DNA of 6,178 nucleotides. Origin: Chloroflexota bacterium (lineage in GTDB: Bacteria > Chloroflexota > Dehalococcoidia > GIF9 > UBA5620). Shown in pieces: positions 1 to 6,178 of the stretch (position 1 is its first letter; every line of letters starts with the position of its first letter). The notes beneath the pieces are model-generated. The model ran no database searches. It saw nothing but the letters and a program-made list of their open reading frames with translations, and was not told where the DNA came from. A program made the position numbers and the translations under genes. The DNA is taken from NCBI GenBank assembly GCA_026389735.1, contig JAPLHH010000280.1, forward strand, positions 1 through 6,178, given 5' to 3'.

Positions 1-198
1 GAAGAAAAAGCGCTGAAGTGGCTTAGGTATGGTGCCAAACCAACAGATACCGCATTAAGGTTGCTTTCTAAAGCAGGGATAATGGATAAGTTCAAGCCAA
101 CCGCTGTAAAGAAGTCACGAGCAGCAAAATCGACAAGATCGAAAACCAGAGCCAAAGCCAAAACCAAAACTAAATCAACTACTGAGGAGTCATCATAA
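1..198 (+). CDS. rpsP: Ribosomal protein bS16, 3' part (5' truncated by window edge)
   Basis: Frame 1 is open from the first base to a TAA at 196-198 and gives the last 65 residues of the small-subunit ribosomal protein bS16, a structural protein of the 30S body that binds 16S rRNA. The segment EEKALKWLRYGAKPTDTA, followed by LRLLSKAGI, is the hallmark bS16 C-terminal core (compare the family pattern WLxxGAxPTDTVxxLLxxAGI). After about residue 36 the sequence becomes a low-complexity basic tail of Lys, Ala, Thr, Ser and Arg, ending in an acidic/serine TTEESS. Such tails vary between lineages and are probably disordered, perhaps contacting rRNA. The stop overlaps the khpA start by one base (TAATG), so the two genes should be co-transcribed and translationally coupled. 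The N-terminal part lies outside the window. Identity is nearly certain. Confidence 0.95.
   Translation, partial: EEKALKWLRYGAKPTDTALRLLSKAGIMDKFKPTAVKKSRAAKSTRSKTRAKAKTKTKSTTEESS
151..174 (+). repeat. Four tandem hexamers coding the Lys-rich bS16 tail
   Basis: Four consecutive 6-bp units (GCCAAA, GCCAAA, ACCAAA, ACTAAA) encode Ala-Lys/Thr-Lys dipeptides in the C-terminal tail of bS16. The units are in frame, so unit gain or loss changes tail length without a frameshift. This suggests growth by slippage, which is an inference. The A-rich preceding stretch (about 125-150) is compositionally similar but not an exact repeat. Confidence 0.7.
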
Positions 199-437
199 TG
201 AAGGAGCTAATAGAGTATATCGCCAAATCCATCGTTAGCACACCTGAAGATGTAAAGGTGACTGAGGAAGCTGATGAAGCTGATGACAAGAATGTGGTAG
301 TGGTGAAGTTGGAGGTTGCTCCAGATGATAAAGGGAGAGTTATCGGGAGGCAGGGCCGCGTTGCTGAGGCGATGCGAACCCTGCTCCGTGTGGTGGCGAC
401 TAAAGAGGGCGTTCGGGTTAGGCTTGAGATACTATAG
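198..437 (+). CDS. khpA: KH-domain RNA-binding protein KhpA (YlqC family)
   Basis: This encodes a 79-residue single type II KH-domain protein, the usual length for KhpA. The RNA-binding GxxG loop is visible as IGRQG (G50-R51-Q52-G53), within KGRVIGRQGRVAEAMRTLL, a very conserved stretch of the family. The N-terminal helix (MKELIEYIAKSIV) and the central beta strand (VVVVKLEV) fit the fold. Studied homologues (Streptococcus, Clostridioides) form a complex with KhpB/Jag and bind many RNAs, affecting cell division and sRNA regulation; here that role is inferred. The start is the ATG overlapping the rpsP stop by one base, with a Shine-Dalgarno GAGGAG (184-189) eight bases upstream inside rpsP. 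The rpsP-khpA pairing is a common bacterial arrangement, which supports the call. The stop is TAG at 435-437, and the usual next genes (rimM, trmD) are not present. Confidence 0.94.
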   Translation: MKELIEYIAKSIVSTPEDVKVTEEADEADDKNVVVVKLEVAPDDKGRVIGRQGRVAEAMRTLLRVVATKEGVRVRLEIL

Positions 438-531
438 GTGGCCTGTTAAATCCACTGAAAGTTCGCAACCCTGTTATTATAGGTTCCTGTATTTCTGATA
501 GATAGTGAGCTGCCCAGCCGAACGGTAACTG
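438..531. other. Convergent junction between khpA and atpC; no clear terminator
   Basis: These 94 bp separate the ends of two converging operons. I see only weak inverted repeats: GTGG/CCAC at 438-441 and 452-455 with a 10-nt loop, and AACC/GGTT around 471-487. Neither has a following T-tract on either strand. No ORF with coding character or ribosome binding site is present. Termination here may be factor-dependent, or the opposing transcripts may overlap; the sequence does not settle this. Confidence 0.5.
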
Positions 532-953
532 CTAGCTTGGCGTCGATTTTCGACGTCTCCTCCCAGCTACTCTAAGGCGAATAAGAGAACGGAGAAGAGT
601 AGCTTGTGCTTGTGCTACGTCTAATCCTGGTGGATGGGTTTTGAGTCTTTCTTCAGCTCGGCGTTTAGCTTCTTCAGCGCGGGTGATATCGATTTCTTCG
701 GCGCGTTCACAAGCATCGGCCAGGATTATGACTTTATCAGGACGTACTTCGAGGAAACCACCAGAAACGGACATGTACGTTTCTTCGCCATCTTTTCTAA
801 TGAGCAGCTCTCCAGGTTTGAGCATGGTCATTAAGGGAGCGTGATGGGGCAGGATGCCTAGCTCTCCTTCGATGCCCGGGGCGACCACCACGTTGACGTC
901 ATCAGCGAAGACTTGACGCTCAGCGGTTATAATTTCAAGTCTAAGAGTTGCCA

Positions 954-954
<1 letters not shown>
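532..954 (-). CDS. atpC: F1 ATP synthase epsilon subunit
   Basis: The product is 140 residues, normal for the full-length two-domain epsilon, which sits at the foot of the central stalk with gamma and contacts the c ring. The N-terminal beta-sandwich begins in the standard way ([16 protein letters not shown]) and contains the family signature [12 protein letters not shown] at 30-41. The C-terminal helical hairpin is complete (about 88-135). It carries IDITRA at 88-93 with Arg99, matching the I(L)DxxRA signature known from ATP-binding epsilon subunits of Bacillus, where this domain inhibits ATP hydrolysis when ATP is low. The protein ends in a basic RRRRK patch. The ATG overlaps the atpD stop by one base (TAATG). 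Its Shine-Dalgarno GGGAGG (958-963) lies inside the last atpD codons, only three bases from the start. It is the last gene of the operon; the stop is TAG. Confidence 0.96.
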
Positions 955-3219
<2,265 letters not shown>

Positions 3220-3228
3220 TTCGTTTCT

Positions 3229-4740
3229 TTAATAACTTGCGCTTTGTTTAAACTCCGATATTGCTTTCTTTAAAACATCTTCAGTTTCTGGCTTGATTTC
3301 CTTATCGGTCACGATACGCTGATTTATTTCAGGGTGATTAGTTTCCATAAACCGACGGAGGATCTGCTCAAAGGCAGCAATTTTTTCCAGAGGCACATCA
3401 TCCAGATAGCCGTTCGTCACAGCATAGAGGATGGTTACCTCCTTCTCTAATGGCATGGGAGCATATTGAGGTTGTTTCAATATCTCGGTGATGCGTTGCC
3501 CACGCTCTAGTTGGGCTCGGGTGGCTTTGTCTAAGTCGGCAGTGCCGAATTGGGCGAAGGTAGCCAGCTCGCGATATTGAGCCATATCTATCCTCAATCT
3601 ACCAGCAACTTGCCTCATGGCTCTGGTCTGGGCATTGCCACCTACTCGGGATACCGATAGGCCAGCGTTTAATGCCGGACGGATACCGCTATTAAACATA
3701 TCTGTTTCGAGGTAAATCTGCCCGTCGGTAATGGAGATAACGTTGGTTGGAATATAAGCAGCTAAATCACCGGCTTGGATTTCTATGATGGGGAGGGCGG
3801 TGAGTGAGCCGCCACCATGTTCTTGGTCCAGCTTAGCAGCTCGTTCCAAAAGACGGCTGTGAAGATAGAAAACGTCACCTGGGTAAGCTTCCCTGCCTGG
3901 CGGGCGTCTGAGTATCAAGGATATCTGTCGGTAAGCCCAGGCGTGTTTGGTTAAATCATCATAGACAATTAAAGCATCTTTTCCTTGTTCCATGAATTCT
4001 TCGCCGATAGCACAGCCAGAGTAAGGGGCTAAATATTGCAAAGGTGCTGGGTCAGAAGCATTGGCCGCAACTACTATAGTGTGTTCCATAGCTCCGTACT
4101 TTTTAAATATGTCTATTACTTGTGCTACCTTGGACGTTTTCTGCCCGATAGCTACGTAGATGCAGATAAGGTTGCCGCCTTTCTGACTAATTATGGTATC
4201 GATAGCGATGGCTGATTTGCCTATGGACCGGTCACCTATAATTAACTCGCGTTGACCTCGCCCGATTGGAATCAAAGCGTCTATCGTTTTTATGCCGGTA
4301 TGTACTGGCGTGTTCACTCGCTGTCTCATTACAACGTTTGGCGCGATCCTTTCCACAGGTCGAGTCTTAGCCCTATTGATCGGACCTAGATCATCCAGGG
4401 GGTTGCCTAGTGGGTCGACCACGCGGCCGATGAGCTCGTCACCTACAGGCACTTCAACTACTCTTCCAGTGGAGCGGACTTCGTCTCCTTCTTTGATATG
4501 GCTGTAATCGCCAAGGATAACAGCAGCGACGTTGTCCTCCTCTAAGTTGAGAGCCAGCCCCATGATGCCATTGGGGAATTCCAGCAACTCATTGTATTTG
4601 GCGCCACGAAGCCCATGAATTCGAGCAATGCCATCACCTACTTCAACTACTGTTCCCACATCTACCATGGTCACAGTAGCCCCAAACTGCTTGATTTGCT
4701 CTTTAATTACTGAGACTATGTCTCGTCCTCCTGTTGTCAT
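3229..4740 (-). CDS. atpA: F1 ATP synthase alpha subunit
   Basis: This is the non-catalytic nucleotide-binding subunit that alternates with beta in the F1 hexamer, 503 residues from the chosen ATG, the normal size. Motifs are the N-terminal beta-barrel with [11 protein letters not shown], the P-loop GDRSIGKS at 169-176, Walker B IVYDD ending at Asp261-Asp262, and the conserved [20 protein letters not shown]. The arginine finger is in GLSVSRVGG (Arg365) and completes the beta catalytic site. The C-terminal helical domain runs to the end. The frame is open to a GTG three codons earlier (4749), but that GTG lies within the Shine-Dalgarno AGGGGGTG, so the ATG at 4738-4740, eight bases past the G-run, is preferred. 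The gap to atpH is 23 nt. The P-loop has Ser-Ile where most homologues have Gln-Thr, and Ser replaces the final Thr; GK[ST] is still satisfied. Confidence 0.97.
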   Translation of the reverse strand: MTTGGRDIVSVIKEQIKQFGATVTMVDVGTVVEVGDGIARIHGLRGAKYNELLEFPNGIMGLALNLEEDNVAAVILGDYSHIKEGDEVRSTGRVVEVPVGDELIGRVVDPLGNPLDDLGPINRAKTRPVERIAPNVVMRQRVNTPVHTGIKTIDALIPIGRGQRELIIGDRSIGKSAIAIDTIISQKGGNLICIYVAIGQKTSKVAQVIDIFKKYGAMEHTIVVAANASDPAPLQYLAPYSGCAIGEEFMEQGKDALIVYDDLTKHAWAYRQISLILRRPPGREAYPGDVFYLHSRLLERAAKLDQEHGGGSLTALPIIEIQAGDLAAYIPTNVISITDGQIYLETDMFNSGIRPALNAGLSVSRVGGNAQTRAMRQVAGRLRIDMAQYRELATFAQFGTADLDKATRAQLERGQRITEILKQPQYAPMPLEKEVTILYAVTNGYLDDVPLEKIAAFEQILRRFMETNHPEINQRIVTDKEIKPETEDVLKKAISEFKQSASY

Positions 4741-4746
4741 TTTATT

Positions 4747-4754
4747 CACCCCCT
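4747..4754 (-). promoter_or_regulatory. Shine-Dalgarno deciding the atpA start
   Basis: The minus strand reads AGGGGGTG. It places the ATG at 4740 eight bases after the last G of the G-run and excludes the in-frame GTG at 4749, which is part of the site itself. The core GGGGTGAAT is identical to the one preceding atpF. Confidence 0.75.
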
Positions 4755-4763
4755 TATGGGTAG

Positions 4764-5303
4764 TTATCTTCTGGTTTCAGCCAGACTTTTCTTTAACATC
4801 TCTAATTTGTTACGGATGCTACCATCAATAAGGCTATCGTCTATTCTGGCGATAAAACCGCCTAGAATGTCTGGATTGACTTGAATGTTAATGCTGACTT
4901 TTTTCTCGACCATTGCTTCAAGATGGTGACTAAGCCTTTCTCTTTCCATATCATCAAGCGCAATGGCAGTGGTAACCTCGGCACTTTTTATGCCGCGGTG
5001 GTCGTTTAATAAACGTTCATATTCCTCGGCGACTTGGCTGGCGTTTTTAAGCTTGCCTTTAGCGATGAGAAGGCAAACGAGATTCAGAGCCATAGGATTT
5101 ATTTTCCCCAATATTTCCTGCACTAGCTTTGCCTTCAGTTCAAACGGTAATTTCGGGTTTTCTACCAAGGCCATGAATTCAGTGTCTTGTGTTAGCTGGG
5201 CAATTTTTTTCAGTTCAGACTGCCATGCTTTCAGCTTATTGCTTTCCAGAGCAATCTCGAAGACTGCTTGAGCATAGCGCTTGACAGAAGTTGTTATCAG
5301 CAT
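4764..5303 (-). CDS. atpH: F1 ATP synthase delta subunit (OSCP homologue)
   Basis: A 179-residue protein of the delta/OSCP family, which caps the F1 head and joins it to the b-subunit peripheral stalk. The N-terminal six-helix domain opens with the expected [15 protein letters not shown]. The middle ([17 protein letters not shown]) matches the family's conserved NFLxLLxxxGRL region. The C-terminal part contains the signature [25 protein letters not shown] at about 143-167. The length is usual (175-185). The gene starts at ATG 5301-5303, 15 nt past the atpF stop. A GAAGG overlapping the atpF TAG region lies about 11 bases upstream, a rather long spacing, so translation may be modest and coupled to atpF. 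The stop is TAA at 4764-4766. Sequence of this subunit is poorly conserved in general, but position and motifs leave little doubt. Confidence 0.95.
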   Translation of the reverse strand: MLITTSVKRYAQAVFEIALESNKLKAWQSELKKIAQLTQDTEFMALVENPKLPFELKAKLVQEILGKINPMALNLVCLLIAKGKLKNASQVAEEYERLLNDHRGIKSAEVTTAIALDDMERERLSHHLEAMVEKKVSINIQVNPDILGGFIARIDDSLIDGSIRNKLEMLKKSLAETRR

Positions 5304-5318
5304 TTGATTACTAGCCTT

Positions 5319-5819
5319 CTATGTTTGTTTAAAAGTAGTGCTCTCCTTGAGCACTTCATCAATAAGTTTGCGGTGCTTCTTTTTGTCTACTGTTTCTTTG
5401 ATCACCTTTTCTGCAGCCAAAATGGCTATATCGGCAAATTCGGCGCGCAGTTCCTCGATGGCTTTATCCCTCTCTCGCTGTATTTCGGTGCGTGCTTTAG
5501 AAATCACGGACTCAGCCTCCTGGCGGGCACTGTCTTTAGCCTCTTCCTTTAGCCTTTCTCCTATTTGTGTCGCCTGGGCTATTACAGCTTGTCCCTCTTT
5601 GCGGGCCTTTTCCAAGTGAGCTTTAATTTCCTCTTCACTGCGTGCTGTTTCTTGCCTGATTTTTTCGGCTTGCTCCATGCTCTCTCTTATCCTAGTCTGC
5701 CTCTCGTCAAGCATCTTAAGCACCGGCTTGTACAAAACTATACTCAATGCTACAAATAAAATAATGAAGTTTATGACAAACACTATTAACAGTGGTAGGT
5801 TAATTCCAATACCTTCCAT
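5319..5819 (-). CDS. atpF: F0 ATP synthase b subunit (peripheral stalk)
   Basis: This 166-residue membrane-anchored stator protein has a short N-terminus (MEGIGINLP), then one transmembrane helix at about 9-30 (LLIVFVINFIILFVALSIVL). The conserved YKPVLKMLDERQTRI follows, where the helix leaves the membrane. From about 38 to 150 it is a highly charged, Glu/Lys/Arg/Ala-rich continuous helix with coiled-coil character, the right-handed b dimer that reaches up to delta. The C-terminal AAEKVIKE motif at about 137-144 is the usual delta-binding region. The length is ordinary (155-170). There is only one b-type gene here, with no b' paralogue, so a homodimer is expected. Shine-Dalgarno GGGGTG lies five bases before the ATG at 5817-5819. 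Unlike its neighbours it is preceded by an 81-nt gap. Confidence 0.95.
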   Translation of the reverse strand: MEGIGINLPLLIVFVINFIILFVALSIVLYKPVLKMLDERQTRIRESMEQAEKIRQETARSEEEIKAHLEKARKEGQAVIAQATQIGERLKEEAKDSARQEAESVISKARTEIQRERDKAIEELRAEFADIAILAAEKVIKETVDKKKHRKLIDEVLKESTTFKQT

Positions 5820-5900
5820 ATATTCACCCCGATCTTTTTGAGTGACTCTCTATATCCGGCGTGACCGATTATAGGTTACCTTGGCTTGGCGCTTTTGAGT
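5820..5900 (-). other. 81-nt spacer before atpF, longest gap within the operon
   Basis: All other gaps between atp genes here are 9 to 25 nt or overlaps, so this one stands out. It contains the atpF Shine-Dalgarno at 5825-5830 and an 8-bp perfect direct repeat TTTTGAGT (plus strand, 5836-5843 and 5893-5900). A weak imperfect hairpin with a 4-5 bp stem lies around 5853-5868. I see no clear promoter or terminator. It could hold an RNA processing site or simply be relaxed sequence after the small ORF. Confidence 0.4.
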
Positions 5901-6011
5901 TTAGGCGAGCATGAAGACGATAATGATAAAGCCCATGCATATTATGACCCCGCTTACAATAGCCGCTCCAATAAGAGCACCTATAAAGGCTGGCAGAGTG
6001 CCATCTTCCAT
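5901..6011 (-). CDS. 36-residue hydrophobic membrane peptide between atpE and atpF, function unknown
   Basis: I do not recognise this product. It is a 36-residue ORF from ATG 6009-6011 to TAA 5901-5903 in the operon direction. It starts MEDGTLPAF and continues as one long hydrophobic stretch, about residues 8-36, made of Ile, Val, Gly, Ala, Phe and Met, ending FMLA. It has no Lys, Arg or His; the only charges are Glu2 and Asp3. There are glycines at 11, 15, 21 and 27, including GALIG (GxxxG type), plus a single Cys25. A single transmembrane helix is therefore predicted. GGAGGG immediately follows the atpE stop, with about 10-11 bases to this ATG. Its place between c and b suggests an F0-associated small peptide, an assembly factor, or a decayed extra c-subunit half; this is inference. 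Against a gene: it is short, and no family is known to me. The strong ribosome site and purely transmembrane composition favour translation. Confidence 0.6.
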   Translation of the reverse strand: MEDGTLPAFIGALIGAAIVSGVIICMGFIIIVFMLA

Positions 6012-6021
6012 TTCTTTCCAT

Positions 6022-6027
6022 CCCTCC
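6022..6027 (-). promoter_or_regulatory. Shine-Dalgarno abutting the atpE stop, for the 36-codon ORF
   Basis: The minus strand reads TAA then GGAGGG with no base between. From GGAGG to the ATG at 6011 is 11 bases, slightly long. The nearer ATG at 6021 is only one base from GGAGG and opens an unlikely reading frame. Since no other gene begins before atpF, this site is the best evidence that something is translated between atpE and atpF. Confidence 0.6.
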
Positions 6028-6178
6028 TTACACTACGAAGGCGAGCAGAATAGCCACTATTAAAGCATAAATTCCAATGGCTTCGGCTAGAGCACCGATC
6101 AGAATCATGTTGGTAAGGATCGGCCCTCTGGCTTCTGGGTTACGCCCTAAGGCTTGCATGGCTCCAAAGCCAATGAGC
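6028..6178 (-). CDS. atpE: F0 ATP synthase c subunit, C-terminal part (cut by window edge)
   Basis: The frame enters at the right edge and ends at TAA 6028-6030, giving the last 49 residues of the proteolipid that forms the rotor ring. Visible are the end of helix 1 (LIGFGAMQAL), the polar loop GRNPEARG that faces the cytoplasm and gamma/epsilon (RQPE type), and helix 2 with the ion-carrying carboxylate in ALAEAIGIYALIVAILLAF. That Glu is residue 32 of the visible part (codon at 6082-6084). The residue after it is Ala, not the Ser/Thr found in sodium-binding c subunits, although the Tyr five positions on is present. Proton coupling is more likely, but the helix 1 glutamine position lies outside the window. 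The N-terminal 25-30 residues are missing because of the window boundary, not a deletion. Confidence 0.94.
   Translation of the reverse strand, partial: LIGFGAMQALGRNPEARGPILTNMILIGALAEAIGIYALIVAILLAFVV

Noticed and set aside
316..498. 60-codon plus-strand frame overlapping khpA in another phase
   Set aside because: It overlaps the well-supported KH domain, is rich in Arg/Trp/Tyr without a family pattern, and lacks a Shine-Dalgarno sequence.
541..555. Perfect 6-bp inverted repeat with 3-nt loop (CGTCGA/TCGACG) at the 3' end of atpC, considered as an intrinsic terminator
   Set aside because: It lies inside the atpC coding region, in the codons for the basic C-terminal tail, and no T-tract follows on either strand.
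634..844. Plus-strand open frames opposite atpC
   Set aside because: They are antisense shadows of a clearly conserved gene, with no ribosome binding site or recognisable protein features.
4963..5759. Plus-strand open frames of 60-100 codons opposite atpH and atpF, some hydrophobic or Cys/Phe rich
   Set aside because: They are reverse-complement reads of charged helical coding sequence, which often yields Phe/Leu/Ser-rich antisense frames. No supporting start signals are seen.
5836..5900. 8-bp direct repeat TTTTGAGT flanking part of the atpF leader, considered as a target-site duplication of a small inserted element
   Set aside because: The enclosed 49 bp has no terminal inverted repeats or element-like structure, and an 8-bp match in a gap of this size arises by chance at a noticeable rate.
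5869..6021. Alternative 50-codon frame starting at ATG 6019-6021 (MERNGRWHS...)
   Set aside because: The ATG is one base from GGAGG, too close for initiation, and the product is rich in Tyr, His, Arg and Cys without domain-like character. It looks like the shifted shadow of the hydrophobic frame.

Overview
The window is dominated by the distal part of a bacterial F-type ATP synthase operon on the minus strand. Reading right to left, it holds the 3' part of atpE (c ring), a 36-codon membrane peptide gene, then atpF (b), atpH (delta), atpA (alpha), atpG (gamma), atpD (beta) and atpC (epsilon). At the left edge two plus-strand genes converge on it: the 3' end of rpsP (ribosomal protein bS16) and khpA (small KH-domain RNA-binding protein). 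There are no rRNA or tRNA genes, insertion sequences, CRISPR arrays or phage genes. Coding density is about 97 percent.

The organism is a bacterium of moderate GC with strong Shine-Dalgarno use and TTG/ATG starts. The b-subunit N-terminus, the beta motif PADDYTDP and the alpha motif KHAWAYRQ remind me of Chloroflexota, perhaps Dehalococcoidia. That is recollection of family resemblance, not a search result, and is only moderately secure.

Layout: rpsP and khpA overlap by one base (TAATG). A 94-bp convergent junction follows, with no convincing intrinsic terminator. The atp genes are packed with gaps of 9 to 25 nt, and atpD/atpC overlap by one base. The exception is the 81-nt gap before atpF. 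The operon promoter, atpB (a subunit) and the start of atpE lie beyond the right edge. Together the genes encode the F1 catalytic head (alpha3 beta3 gamma delta epsilon), the peripheral stalk (b with delta) and part of the rotor ring. All key catalytic residues that I can check are intact, so the enzyme should work.

The least ordinary element is the 36-residue, single-helix hydrophobic ORF between atpE and atpF (5901-6011). It has a Shine-Dalgarno sequence directly after the atpE stop and no assigned function. It may be an overlooked small F0-associated peptide or a remnant of a duplicated c-subunit helix. Secondary points are an ATP-binding signature in epsilon, the lack of the Ser/Thr sodium ligand in the c subunit, and graded ribosome binding sites along the operon. 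Two starts need correcting: atpD begins at a TTG at 2348, and atpA at an ATG at 4740.
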